A DNA stretch of 64,000 nt from Hermatobates lingyangjiaoensis. Lineage: Eukaryota > Arthropoda > Insecta > Hemiptera > Hermatobatidae. How positions within the stretch are numbered: position 1 is the first letter of the stretch; every line of letters begins with the position of its first letter. A program made the position numbers and the translations under genes. Location of the stretch: positions 248,001-312,000 of the forward strand of contig JAPFBL010000315.1 in the NCBI GenBank assembly GCA_026182355.1, read 5' to 3'. This document shows positions 12,068 through 26,484 of this stretch, in pieces. The notes under the pieces were generated by a model. That model had not been told where the DNA came from. It ran no database searches and worked only from the letters and a program-made list of their open reading frames with translations.

Positions 12068-12098
12068 CAATTAAAAGAAACGGTCCAGCGGACTTTTT

Positions 12099-12228
12099 TA
12101 AAATAAAATAAATTCAAAACGAAGGAAACACACAGAAAGACACAGACATAACTCACATCGAAATATCGATGTGAGTTATGTCTGTGTCTTTCTGTGTGTT
12201 TCCTTCGTTTTGAATTTATTTTATTTTA
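12099..12228. mobile_element. perfect palindrome, 63-bp arms with 4-base loop
   Basis: The left arm 12099-12161 is the exact reverse complement of 12166-12228 around AATA. Arms carry AATTCAAAACGAAGGAAAC, CACACAGAAAGACACAGAC and CATCGA; the centre contains GAAATAT, the 3' half of an AUAU-type hammerhead. The outer sequence resembles that at 45988-46050. Confidence 0.85.
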
Positions 12229-12406
12229 TATATATATTTTATTATTCTTTTCTTTATTTCTAACAAACTATACCTTCCCTATTAATTCTTAATCTCTTTC
12301 AACTCTTTATGTAATATATCTTTTCTAGTTTATTATTAATCTTAATTATTATTATTATTAACATGATTATTATTATTAATTTAATCTTTATTAATCTATG
12401 TATTAC

Positions 12407-12866
12407 CTATTAATCTATTTACACTATTGACCTTTTAACTCTTTTATTCTTATCTTTATTGTACTTTTCTTTATTTCTAATGATACCTTCCCTATTAATT
12501 CTTACTTTCATTCAACTCCCTTATTTTAATACATTTTCTCGTCCTTTAATAATCTTTTATCCTTCATTTATTTTAATTTTCTTCATCTATTTATGACCTA
12601 TTAGTCCAGTTATACTATTGACCTTTCAACTCTTTTATTCCAACTGCTTTGTTTATTGTTCTTTATTGACCTTTGACCTTCTCTTTATATTAACCTTTAC
12701 TAATCCTTTTAATCTATTAATAGCAATGACTATCTCATCGATTTTAATTTAACATGTCACTTGGCCAACTCCATTTCCAGTTGAACCCAGTTAGCAAGAG
12801 GTTAGTTCGTAGGATCGAACTCTCAGTCTTAAGATCACGAATGCCGAGACTGCGGTTAATTTTAAT
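12407..12866 (-). repeat. SINE-like dispersed repeat, copy 2
   Basis: Counterpart of 6818-7278; the better Pol III box-B-like match lies at 12804-12816 (GAGTTCGATCCTA on the minus strand). Followed on the same strand by AACTGGGTTCAACTGGAAAT and a TAAT-rich tail. Same orientation as copy 1 and as the tubulin gene. Confidence 0.55.
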
Positions 12867-12914
12867 GTTACCTGTTTAAAAGAGGATCTACTGCCTATTT
12901 ATACCAATATATAT

Positions 12915-13425
12915 ATATTTAATATTGAATTTACGGCCTATTGTTTTTTTAATTAATTTTTTGGATAACTTTTCCAAAGCCCTTAATAGTTTTTTTAATT
13001 CACAAGGAACTAGGTAGATTAACTCACCATGCGTTTGGTTTTCAATGATTATATTTCTTCCAACGTTTCGGTCGTCTTCGACCATCTTCAGGGGGTAAAC
13101 ATATATACAATATCTAAAAACCTATTGAACATTGTTTAAAACACTTAAATATTAACACTCAAAGTTCATAACTGCTAAATCAAATGTAAACATTCAAACT
13201 GGCCGGTTGGCATTTCCATTTCATGTCAGAAATTTCTATTTCGACCCTCTGAATATGGTCAAAGACGACCGAAACGTTGGAAGAAATATAATCATTGAAA
13301 ACCAAACGTATGGTGAGTTAATCTACCTAGTTCCTTGTAAATTTATAATAATATTAAGGGCTTTGGAAAAGTTATCCAAAAAATTATTTAAAAAAACAAT
13401 AGGCCGTAAAATCAATATGAAATGT
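12915..13425. mobile_element. PLE-end fold-back, ACGU family
   Basis: Left arm about 12915-13095 and right arm about 13245-13425 are inverted copies sharing GGAAAAGTTATCC, CAAGGAACTAGGTAGATTAA and a hammerhead core. The unpaired middle (about 13096-13244) belongs to the longer copy. Openness on either strand here is a consequence of the inverted copies, not a gene. Confidence 0.75.
13060..13093 (-). ncRNA. hammerhead ribozyme core, ACGU family
   Basis: On the minus strand: CUGAAGA (13085-13091), stem II GGUC, loop GAAGAC, GACC, then GAA, ACGU (13063-13066) and U, followed by GG that can pair with the CC before the core. All conserved core positions are intact. The facing copy on the plus strand (near 13245-13282) has CUGAAUA and is degraded. 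Confidence 0.65.
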
Positions 13426-13544
13426 ATTAAGGAAGGACTGTTTCCTATATATATGTATGTATATCAAAACTTTAAACGATGCAGCAGGACTACTAATTCA
13501 CAAAGAAAAGAGAAAAACAGATAAAAACACACACTAAAGATTCA

Positions 13545-13575
13545 CTACAATTTTCGACATTCGTCGTCGTCGATA
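13545..13575 (-). ncRNA. hammerhead relic
   Basis: Minus strand reads CGACGACGACGAAUGUCG followed by AAAAUUGUAG, comparable to the minus-strand core at 46040-46072. The first core strand is lost. Confidence 0.25.
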
Positions 13576-13603
13576 CTATCAATATATTATACATATTATC
13601 AAT

Positions 13604-13770
13604 AATCAAACCACAATATGAAATGGGAAAAAAAGACTAAGTAACAAGCGTAACAAGCGGTCTTCTTCTTCTTCTCTCTCTCTCTCTCTCTCTCCCTCTC
13701 CCTCCCCCCATTTGATAATTTGGTATGATAATTGATTGTTATTTCATGTGTTTATGTGAAATCTTATATA
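13604..13770. mobile_element. PLE end, AGAUCU family, interrupted by CT repeat
   Basis: AATCAAACCACAATATGAAA and the terminal hairpin (near 13745-13765) are present. The ribozyme region has been replaced by TTCTTCTTCTTCTCTCTCTC and a CCCTCCC stretch, and the right arm is incomplete. Confidence 0.55.
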
Positions 13771-14102
13771 TACATATATTTCTTTATATTATTATATTAG
13801 TTTATAAGTATCAACAATCTATTCATATTATTAATTGATTATTGATTGGTTTATACTATCAATATATTATATTTATTGTTTATATATTATTATATTAGTT
13901 AATAAGTATCAATAATCAATTATATTTCCAGTTAATTAATTATAATATAGGTTTTGTCCATATAAGGATATGGAACATGAATGACATCAAGGATCTGTCG
14001 AGCCTTTTTATGAATGAAACATATTGAATATGAACTGCAGAATAGTATAATATAAAGGCAGTGCAAACACGTAACAATTACACTCACAATTAATCAATAT
14101 CA

Positions 14103-14261
<159 letters not shown>

Positions 14262-14892
14262 TTAACATAAATTAATTAATTTAGTTTGCTTTTATTTAAA
14301 GTAAAATTTAAATAAATATTCTATTGGATTTTAAGTACTGTCTCATACGTATAATTATGCAAAGTCATAAAAAAAAGAAGAATAAAACGTTGTTTTATTG
14401 CTTAATATTTAAAAACAAAAAAAAAACAATTAGTAGAAAGCTGCTGTAAACCATCATTTGTTTTTCTCAAAATCACGTATTTTTGATAAATGTTTAAAGT
14501 TCACTTTTCAAAGTCCTTTTACAAGTAGCCAACACATGTAAATAATGTAAAAATTGTGCAGTTGCTGTAAGATTATTCCCTGTTTCCGTTCATCATCACG
14601 TCACAGTTTATGATATTAAGTAATATTAATAATGTATGATTACATCATTAATATTACTTAATATTATTAAGATTTCATTATTAATGATGTAATCTTTGCT
14701 ATTATTGTTCCTTGAGGTTGTGCATTTTACGGGTAAAAAAAAGACATACTTTTAAGCTTCATTTTTTAGTAAAATACGTCATTTTGCAAAATGGCAGTAG
14801 ATAGTTCAAGATTTTATTTTTTTAATGACTAAGTGTATCAGCGATAGATCGCTCATAATAAACTTTTTTGTGTGGAGACATAATACTTTCCC

Positions 14893-14928
<36 letters not shown>

Positions 14929-14957
14929 AAAATCTACATGAGGTGTCTGGTTCTGAT

Positions 14958-15192
14958 ATCTGATTGGTTGATGTGGGACCAAATATGATTGACTCATTTT
15001 TTTCCAGTTAAAGGCTTCTAGCTCTCATAGAAGTCACGTACAGCGGTTCTTCTCATCCATGGAGTCATTTGCTGTGTCGGCGGAGATGACTCCATGGATG
15101 AGAAGAACCGCTGTACGTGACTTCGATGAGAGCTAGAAGCCTTCAACTGGAAAAAAATGAGTCAATCATATTTGGTCCCACATCAACCAATT
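14958..15192. mobile_element. foldback element, about 110-bp arms, no hammerhead
   Basis: Left arm 14958-15067 (TGATTGGTTGATGTGGGACC onward) pairs with right arm 15086-15192; the centre is CTCATCCATGGAGTCA, a 19-base spacer, and TGACTCCATGGATGAG. Only a few mismatches. No CUGANGA core, coding sequence or target-site duplication found, so the family is unassigned. Confidence 0.7.
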
Positions 15193-15265
15193 AGATATAT
15201 ATATAACAAACACTTTTTCTTCTTCTCAGAATTTGGACAGGGTAAATATATGGAATCACCTTTTT

Positions 15266-15303
15266 GCCAACGTTTCGTCTTTATTTTAAGACATCCTCAG
15301 GGC
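15266..15303 (-). ncRNA. hammerhead ribozyme core, ACGU family 2, minus-strand copy
   Basis: Mirror of the plus-strand core at 15377-15414, with identical core sequence: GCC, CUGAGGA, stem II, GAA, ACGU, U, GGC. Confidence 0.65.
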
Positions 15304-15376
15304 TATAAACTAACAAATAAACAATAACCAATGGACATTTGTCATTTATTGTTTATTGTTTTTTTGTTAGTTTATA

Positions 15377-15414
15377 GCCCTGAGGATGTCTTAAAATAAA
15401 GACGAAACGTTGGC
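15377..15414 (+). ncRNA. hammerhead ribozyme core, ACGU family 2
   Basis: GCC at 15377-15379, CUGAGGA at 15380-15386, stem II GUC and GAC around an AU-rich loop, GAA at 15404-15406, ACGU at 15407-15410, U, then GGC at 15412-15414. GCC and GGC form stem I. Every invariant core position of a type I hammerhead is present except that stem III exists only as the self-complementary ACGU, so folding would need two molecules. Confidence 0.7.
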
Positions 15415-15570
15415 AAAAAGGTGATTCCATATATTTACCCTGACCAAATTCTGAGAAGAAGAAAAAGTGTTTGTTAGTAATTTGTGGTCAAGAAAACAGT
15501 ACCTTATATATATATAACTTTAAATTACACAAAGCACGACACAGAAAAGAGAATACAAAGAAAACTTACA

Positions 15571-15609
15571 GAATTCAATATTTCGAACTGTTGTTCGTCA
15601 TCAGGAGAG
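15571..15609 (-). ncRNA. hammerhead ribozyme core, AUAU family
   Basis: Minus strand: CUGAUGA (15598-15604), stem II CGAAC, loop AACA, GUUCG, with GAA at 15582-15584, AUAU at 15578-15581 and U at 15577. This has the textbook CUGAUGA. CUCUC before and GAA after allow only a weak stem I. Downstream on the minus strand, TCTGTAAG and a TTTGTATTCTC stretch match the usual transition to the element end. The other arm is missing. Confidence 0.65.
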
Positions 15610-15699
15610 TAGACTAGTAGAGAGGACGAAGTGAGAGAGATCTCCCCACGTCGAAGAACGGAGCGCGAATGAAGAAATAAAGAGTCAACCGAAGAGAGC

Positions 15700-15815
15700 A
15701 GCACTAGCTTCTTTATATATACTATAGTATATACTTATACTATATATACTAGCTTCGTACTTATATATATACTAGCTTCTTTATATATACTATATATATA
15801 CATATATATATATTT
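15700..15815. repeat. (TATA/AC) low-complexity cluster with ACTAGCTTC repeats
   Basis: Three copies of ACTAGCTTC separated by TATATATAC-type runs; a local slippage expansion at the end of the preceding PLE fragment. Confidence 0.6.
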
Positions 15816-15937
15816 GTATTTAAGGTGCTTTTACTGATTTAAGTCAATTCATCTTAAAATGAGTTTTTTTTTTTTGGTTTTGTTGACAAACAAATGCGTG
15901 TAACATACATAAAGTTGAAGAGACTTTTGTTTATTTA

Positions 15938-17966
<2,029 letters not shown>

Positions 17967-18289
17967 TGAAGATCGGTAGCAATCCTTCTTGCAAACAAGT
18001 TTCTAAAAAATGTATGCCAATTTCATGCTTGGTTACCTTTTTTGAGAGTTGCTCTATGTCCTATAGGCTCTTCTCAGTTCCTCTTAGAAACATGTCAAGC
18101 CAAAAGAAATGCAAAAGTCTGATTAACCTGTATGCGTCTAGTGTTAGATTTTTTTGGTATTTTTTATGGGTTTAATTTAAAAAAACATAACGAATCGTTC
18201 CATATGTATTTTATTTATGGACTAAACACTGCATGGGTACAAAATTGACTTTGTCAAAGACCGACGCTGTAGTAGGAAATGAAGAGTTG

Positions 18290-18347
18290 GCTCACTAAAT
18301 AGTGAGGAATTGGAGAAAAAAAGGTTGAGAATCACTGGTCTAGAGTT
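18290..18347. repeat. hAT-like 3' terminal remnant
   Basis: AGGTTGAGAATCACTGGTCT has the shape of a hAT terminus (GAGAATCACTG at the end). No matching 5' end or 8-bp duplication was found nearby. Confidence 0.35.
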
Positions 18348-18599
18348 TATATTTAAAGGGCTAGTCTTCATAAAGTATGCATTAGCATATGTATATTAGT
18401 TCTTTGTGTCTGGCTGTCTGCTATGCGTTTCAAAATGGCAAAAACTAGTAGCTCATACCCGTCAAAATCTATTATACTATTATATGAGTCTATACCAGTG
18501 ATTGCAAACCTATGACACACGAGTCAGTGTTAACATGCAACCTCATTTATACAGACTCGCATCTTCAAAGATAAAAACATCATTTAAATATTTATCTCT

Positions 18600-19330
18600 C
18601 ATAACAAAGATTATGTCTAAAAAATTATCTTTTTTTGCCAAAAAACCTATTTTTAGACTACATTTTTTTCTCCTAAACTACTATTTCTAGAGCCTTGAAA
18701 TTTTGGAACTATCATTGAGGCTACAATAACAATAACGGAAAATATCCTAAGATTTTTAAAACAACAGGAAATATTGTTTTCTTTTTTCAATAAATATTAA
18801 GATTTTGACTTATAATTTAATCTGAAAGCTTGTGAGAACTACGAGTATATAAGCCTTACCGTTTAACGGATCTAAATGAAACCGTTCTTATTAATAGAAC
18901 ATTCTATAAAATTCCTAGTATGATAATTTTATAAAAGACTAAAAAAGTAAAACATCATTCAAAATTGAAAACATTCTTTTAAAAAATTATAAATGAAATT
19001 ATCCTACATCTTAAATTAAAAATGATCTTAAGACGACATTTTTCTGACATTTTTGAGATAAAATGGAAATATTTTCAAGTTTTAAATGGGAAACTTTGTC
19101 TTAAACATTCAATGTAGAATGAGGTCAGATAAACTATGTAGTTTCAGTATCCACTGGCTATTGAAACAAAAGCCATGTTCTCCTGTAAGAGATTATTTAG
19201 TAAAACGAAATCTAAACTTTCGATTATCAAAAATGTTACTACTGCTATAGTTATTCTAATGTGATTATTTGCATCAGTGGTGTGATATACAAAAATAAGC
19301 ATATATTTATTAAGTGTATTATTCATTTGT
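18600..19330. repeat. old dispersed repeat, copy 1 (related to 23690-25450 and 25500-26050)
   Basis: Shares TTTAGA/GTTTTGAAAT-TTGG-ACTATC segments, TCAGATAAACTATGTA, CCACTGGCTATTG and GCATCAGTG-TGTGATATAC with the later copies, in the same order and orientation. Divergence is high and there is no coding potential, so the element type is unknown. Confidence 0.5.
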
Positions 19331-20334
19331 TTTTTACTGGTATTATTATTTCTTTGTTCTTTACATTCTTTGAATTGATAATAATGATATAAGTAAACTT
19401 TACCGCATAAATTTGCAACATATTGAAAATGAATTTAAAAGAACAGTCAGCAAATAATTTTAGTCTAGTCATATTAGTCATGGTGATTCATTTGATTTTT
19501 TTTACAACGTTGTGATAATTTCAACATATTCCTTGAACTTATCAAAACAGAGATAACTACATTAAAACAAAACATTAAATTAAATAGCTAGTTAATTAAC
19601 TTATATTTGATTTTAGCAAAGTTGAATTCACACCAACACAATTTGTTAAAATATAAAACATATTATTATCAATCGATATGAAAAGTCAATTAATCCCACT
19701 AATGTATGTGTTATTTTCATTTTTTGTCTTTTATTATAAAATTATCTATTTAAAAAAGTTTATTTAATATTAATATCGATGATATAGAATTTTTTGTCGT
19801 TGAATATATGGTATTTCACCAAATTTATAGGTCTAATTATTTTATATTTAGTGATATTTCATATTTAGTATATTTAGTTCATATCCATTACTTCCTGTCT
19901 ATTGTAAACACTGGCTTAATTAAGCGCCAATCTCTTTTACATTTTTCCATCATGGCGTCATTTCATTGCAAATAAGCATTGATTGGTTTTTAATCGAAGT
20001 TTAGAAAAAAAAATGTTGTATACCGCAGTTTAATAGTTATTTTATTAATTACGAGTAGATTACTTAAGTGATGCACACTTGTGAAATTATTTTTCTGATT
20101 ATAGAAGAAAAGAAAGGAAGAAAAAACTGTTCATCAAAAAGAAAGTTAGTACACAATTGAAAATTATCTTCTATTTATATTATTTATATTGCAGTGTGTT
20201 AAATAACTATTAAATGATGAAAAACAAATGTAGATTGTGAAATGATATACTACATTATAAAAATGTCATCTTACTAATTAGTATAAAATATTATTATTAA
20301 TGAATAACGACACTAAAATTTTCATAAACTTTTA

Positions 20335-20435
20335 AAACTATATACAATTGTATTATATACAAGTAGTAGTTATACAATTGTATTATTGTATTATACAATT
20401 GTATTATATACAATTGTATTATATATACAATTACA
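20335..20435. repeat. imperfect TACAATTGTATTATA repeats
   Basis: Several copies of the palindromic TACAATTGTA separated by TATTATA runs, giving a locally self-complementary stretch. Confidence 0.65.
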
Positions 20436-21854
20436 GTGTAATGTAAAAAAAGTTGTTCCCACAAAAAAATAATGTGATACACTCCATTTCATTAAGAATA
20501 TTATATAATTCATTGCTTTTCTATATATTAATAACAATAGATGCAATTCAAATACAATCTTTTAATATTAGAACATAAAAGGTAACTAGTAATATTAATA
20601 ACTATATATAAAGAAAGAAATATCACAATTATCAGTAAAATATGTTGTGATATGACTAATGATTAAGTTTTTTTTATAACATTTCAACTTTTATATTGTT
20701 TACAACTCTATATATAAAGTTGTAAAATAATTTTAATATCTTTAAAATAATCAGTAACAGAATATGAATATAACTATTTTTTTTTTAATCAATATTTCAA
20801 TCCTAACAATAAGAATCTGTTATTTTACAACCATTTTTTGTTTTAAAGTAATTTTAATAATCTAGCTTAAACTTAATTTTTTTAAATTCAGCTTAAATTT
20901 AATTGATCATATTTTGCAAATAGTTAGAAAATAATTATTAAATTCATTACTGCTTTTAATTTAATTATTGATATAAAAAGTGTTGAATTTTAAACATTAT
21001 TTAAAAAGTCAGAACTTTCTATGCAGTAATTACCTAGGTTTTTTATATTCGTTATATCTGTTTGTTTAATTTTATTTAATTGTCAATTAATAGTTTCAAA
21101 TTAATTAATATTACTAATTATAAATATTTAACTTATAATATGACTGGTATATTGTGATGTTTTTTCTGGCATTAAAAGTTTAATATTTTGTTTCAATATT
21201 TTTACCTTTCATTGTTAATACAATGAAACTTAACGAAAATATATCCGATTCAATAATAATGTAGTATAAAATAGTTAGTATATTTCTAAAAAAAAAAAAA
21301 AGAATTTCGAAAAACACTACTAATATATTATTTTTAATAAATTGTCTTCTTTTTTTCCACAGTATAAAAGTTTAATTAAGTTGTTTAATTTAATGAACAT
21401 TATATTTTAAGGACTTTAGTTCAAGTGTTAACTAATGCAATGTATTATTACTATTAACACATAAGTAGCATTACTAAACCAAATGAATTTGCGTTTTGAA
21501 AATAATTATTAATATATTACTTTCTAATATTATGTGTAACTCTTACAGTTTGAATTCAATAATAGTTATCATTGTTTTTATGATTATAGTTGTTTCATGT
21601 TTAATACAATTAACTATTTCAATTCAGTTATTAGTATTAATTTTGTTATACAATGTAATGATGTATCATTTAACGTTCATTTTACTAATTACTGGCATAT
21701 TCTTTTAATTAATAAATAAAAATCATTCTTTATAATCATATAATGGAAAATTACGTTAACTAAAACTGATTTAGAAAAAATATGAGAACATAATACAGGA
21801 CTAAAACCATGGCTACAATAACCTTGTCCATAGAACAAGCTCAGCATTTTACAA

Positions 21855-22538
21855 CTTCCAATATTAATTTAACATCCATTTCTTTTACCTGTATTATAAT
21901 TGTTTACCAATTGAAATCATTATGAAGCAATGCAAAGAGTTGGGTAACTGTAAACTTACTTTTGGTTCATTCTTTGTTATCATATAGTTGTTAAATTCAT
22001 TGAAAATTTTTAATATTTTGAAACTGTGGTTCCTATATATAGTCATATTTATAATTTTGACATTATGAATTGTTTATTATTAAAAATTATATCAACACTA
22101 AATGATAGGTTGAGCACTTTAAATGTTCATTACTTGTTCAATCTGTTATAATGTCATATTTCTTCCTATTGGTAGATTAATTAAGTTATTTACTAATTTC
22201 ATACTAATTCCTCTTGCTAAAAACCTCAATAGTTTAATTCAACATTCATATATTGTATTTAATTTCAACTAATTTACTCTATTCTTTTCTAACTTCCAAT
22301 ATAAATTTAATATCCATTTGAATTTAGTATTAATTTAATACTTGTATTATATTGTTCATTAATTGAAATCTTTATGTAGCAAAGAAAAGATTTTGGCAAT
22401 TGTAAACTTACTTTTGGTTCATTCTGCATTATCACATATTTTTTTTTCATACTTTGAAACTGTAGTTTCCATATATGATCAATCATATTAATAATTTTGA
22501 TATTATGAAATGTTTATTATTAAAAATTATATCAACAC
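21855..22538. repeat. direct repeat, about 245 bp, offset about 440 bp
   Basis: 21855-22098 and 22290-22538 share ACTTCCAATAT-AATTTAA, TGTAAACTTACTTTTGGTTC, GAAACTGT-GTT and a shared TTATTATTAAAAATTATATC end. Considerable divergence; a past segmental duplication with no coding content. Confidence 0.65.
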
Positions 22539-23015
22539 AATTATATAAAAACTATTTAAGTATCTATGAAATTAGTTTTTAAATGTGTTTAAACTAAATT
22601 TAATCCTATATCATGTTTATTAAAGAAGTAATTTGCCAAATTTCTCTAATTTCTAGACTTTTTAACACTTTATTTTGATTATTTGAGCATTTGTTTTAAT
22701 GAAAATAATAAATTTTTTAAAGGTAATACAGCAAAAAGAAACTTTATTTATGGTAATAATTTCCTTTTAAAATTATTAAAATTGGATTTGTTTTATTTTA
22801 GTAATTACCGAATAAACTTCAAGATGTTTAAAACATTTTTCTTAACTTACTTCAGTATATTTGTTTGTGATATATATTTTATATCAAAGAAATATATATC
22901 ACAAAGAATAGATTAAGATATATGGTTGTGATTTTTGTTTTAGAATATTCATGTTTGTGATATATTTATAGATCACTGAGTTGTTACCAGTCTTCAGAGT
23001 GATGCACATCTATTT

Positions 23016-23050
23016 TCCTGATGACGAAGCCATCAAAATATAGCAGTGAG
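23016..23050 (+). ncRNA. hammerhead relic, AUAU family
   Basis: CUGAUGA followed by CGAAGCCAUC and AAAAUAU; the GAA has become CAAAAU and stem II is broken. Downstream TGAGTTTCTGTTTCATTTC matches the end of the AUAU family at 45915-45945. A comparable relic lies at 29362-29400. Confidence 0.4.
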
Positions 23051-23496
23051 TTTCTGTTTCATTTCTGTGTGTTCTTTTTTGTGAAATAGTTTACATATAT
23101 ATATTAATAGTTGGATTTTTATTAAATGTCATTTTTCGTTTTGGTTCTTTTGTTGTTGGCTTTGAAAAAGGTTTAGTAACTTGAAAGGATATGGGGAGAA
23201 ACATACCTTATTTATTTAAATAAGAAATGAATACCAGATCTGTGTTTTTGTTTGAATACCACATTTAGTTGTGTTTAAGCAAAACTACAGTTTGTTTACA
23301 TATGAAAAGGATGAACATTCCTTATCAGTTGCATTTAATTTTTCAGTAAATATTAAATATGGCTCCTGACTTTACTTCACTATTCAATTTTGCCTTACTG
23401 AAATTTGAGGTTGACAACCTTCTGTTGTAGAAGAATACATGAGGGTTTTCATATTTTCTAATACAGGCTGTTAAATGTCGTTTTATTATCAATTTT

Positions 23497-23650
23497 TACT
23501 TTACTATAAATAAAGTATAGTGATTATGAAAAATTCGATCATGAGGTTTTGACAGAATTACATGTTTTGAGGTCCCAGTTTTTTGTTTTATGAAGTTTTT
23601 TGATGATGTCTTTGTGTGGGTGGGTGGGTGAGTGTGTTAGCATTGCTTAT
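23497..23650. repeat. dispersed repeat (TTTACTATA type), copy 1
   Basis: Contains TTTACTTTACTATAAATAAA, TTTTGACAGAATTACATG, TTGAGGTCCC, TTTATGAAGTTTTTTGATGA and then a GTGTGGGTGGG tract. The same order is found at 31290-31405 and 47410-47610 in the same orientation. Family unknown. Confidence 0.65.
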
Positions 23651-25227
23651 TACCATTCCACGGTCCAGAATCTTTGATGGATCAAATTGATATTTTACAC
23701 AAAAATGGACCCTATCATAGTATAGATGATCCCTATTGTTTGGGAAGAATTATGCATGATGGGAAAGTCACTTTTTTTGCCAAGAACCTGTTTATAAACA
23801 ACATTTTTCCTCCTAAACTCCTAACTTTAGAGTTTTGAAATGTTGGCACTATCTTTGAGGTTACAAATTCAATAAAAGAAAAATATTCAAAATTTAAAAA
23901 AACTGCAAATATTTTTTCAATAAAATGTAAATTTAGAACTTCAATTCAATCTCAAAGCTTAAGAGAGCCATACAAGCCATGCCGTATGACCGATCAAAAT
24001 TAAACAATATCTAAAAATAGATCATTGTATGGAGAATGAAATGAGATATTTGTTTTTAAAATGACATTCGCCAAAGGGGCGTTAAAGTACGATTTCTGTT
24101 TTCAGAAAATGTTTTTTTAACGTTAAACGGCTCATTAAGAAACCATGAAAATTTTACCAAAAACGGAACAAAAAATTAGTAATTTAGAAAAAAAAAATCA
24201 TGAAAGTTCAATCATGGCAAAGTGCAATAAAGCTATAAAAACTTTGTTTATCCCAGACTAATGGATCACCTGCTATACTTGTCGAATTTTTGATATTTTT
24301 TTACTTTGTTTACGTTGACTTAGAGTTTTTTTGAGTGAATTGACCGAAATAATATAATTATTTATAGATATAATTATGTTTATAGATATAATGAAAATTT
24401 TGAAATGATTTTACGACTTATATGTGATATAAAAATAATATAATTCTTATACGTAAAAATTCAACGACAATAGAGCATATTAAACATATAATTTCTGATT
24501 CTTTTCATGGTATCATGAGTTTGCCTTAAAACAAAATGTTCTAATCGATCTACATGTTGCAACATTCTACAAGGATTAATATCAGATGCTGATTTTTTTA
24601 TGTTTATGAATGACATTATTTTTGGTTAATACTGAAGTTTGTGGAATGAACTTTTTCATCCTGTAAGAGACCTTCTATGTTTTCGACTAATATCCATTTT
24701 TTTCACTATTCTTGTCTAATAGTTCATACCATTATACTTAAAAATTTCAAGCTTCCAGCTTTTAAATTTAAAATTGTACAGAAAAGTCGGCTTCGAACTT
24801 GATTTGAGAATACAAAAGTCGCTATTTACCAACATATTTTTTCTCAATATACATTTACAGCAAAGTGTAGAGTACAGCACGTGAGAAAAAATAACATTCG
24901 CTCAGAGTAAATTGGATTTTTATGATTTTTGACTAAGGGAAAGAAAAGTGAGTTTTTAAAAAACTCTAGCATGCCATAAAATTTCCAGTATAATAATTTG
25001 ATAAAAGACTAAAAATGTAGAACATTATTCAGAATTAAAAAAAAATTCTTTTAATAATAATAAATGAAATTAACCTACATCTTAAATTAAAAATTATCTT
25101 AAAACGACATTTTTTCTTACATATTTTTGACATTTCAGACAAAAAATTTGTAGTGCTTTTAATATACTTAAAATATTTTTAATTTCTAAATGGGAAAATT
25201 TGTCTTAAGTATTAAATGTAGAAGGAG

Positions 25228-26050
25228 GTCAGATAAACTATGTAAGAGATCCACTGGCTATTGGAGCAAAAGCCATGCTTTCTTGTAGAAAATTATTTCG
25301 TACAAGCAAATTTTTAATTTACTTTTTATAATGTTATTACTGCTGTAGTTATACTAATGATTGTATAACTGTTAATTGTTTGACATACAAAAAAAGTGGA
25401 TCAATCACTATCTGTACTACTTCAGGAATGAAAGACTAATAAACATCTCCCTTTTAGACGATTATATTATACTTAAATGAGACATTATATATTATATACC
25501 CAAGAAGTTTGATATTAAGTTTGCTTATAGTAAAGTTGAGTGTAGGCCACTCCAGATTTTTTATAATTATATTATAAAATAAATATATTTATTATTTTTG
25601 TCAAACAAAATAAGATTATTTTTAACTTTTTAAGGGAAAACTTTTGTCCTTAAATTTTCATTATAAAAGGAGGTTAGATAAACTGTGTAAGAGATCTACT
25701 GGCTGTAGGAACAAAAGTCATGATCACCTATAAGAGGTTATTTCGTAACACAGAATCTTCACTTTTCCTTTACAGAAGTGTTGTTACTGCTGTAGTTATA
25801 CGAATGTTTATATTATATGCATCAGTGCTGTGATATACACATGAAAACGTGTATATTAAAAAGTGGATCAAACGCTGTCTGTTCTATCTCAAGGAATGAA
25901 AGACTAATAAACATCTCCCATTTATACATTTATATTATGCCTGAATGGGACATTATATATTATATACCCAAGAAGTATGATATTATGTTTACTTATAGTA
26001 AAGTTGAGAGTAGGCCATTCCAGATTTTTCATAATGTTGTAATAACACTT
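25228..26050. repeat. tandem direct repeat, about 350-380 bp unit, offset about 440 bp
   Basis: 25228-25575 and 25665-26050 share AGATAAACT-TGTAAGAGATC, GTGGATCAA, GGAATGAAAGACTAATAAAC, ATATTATATACCCAAGAAGT and GGCCA-TCCAGATTTTT. The terminal part also occurs at 4385-4430 (GTTGAGTGTAGGCCACTCCA), so the unit is dispersed. Part of it resembles 18880-19330. Confidence 0.7.
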
Positions 26051-26205
26051 TTCAATACTAATTATAAACTTTGCAAATAGGAATTGAGGAAATTACTTAT
26101 GTCGAAATGTTTTGCCCTTATAAAAGTTAAAATATATTTGAAAGATGTCAAACAATTTAATTTTAATTTCTTAAATTGAATTTTATCGTAGCACCACAAC
26201 AATTA

Positions 26206-26484
<279 letters not shown>

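Larger units (their letters stand above)
15205..15475. mobile_element. PLE-end fold-back, ACGU family 2
   Basis: Arms of about 125 bp begin AACAAACACTTTTTCTTCTT and end AAGAAAAAGTGTTTGTT, with only small differences between them, around a spacer rich in TTTATTGTTTATTG. Both arms hold a full hammerhead core (15266-15303 minus, 15377-15414 plus). Recently formed by the look of its identity. Confidence 0.8.
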
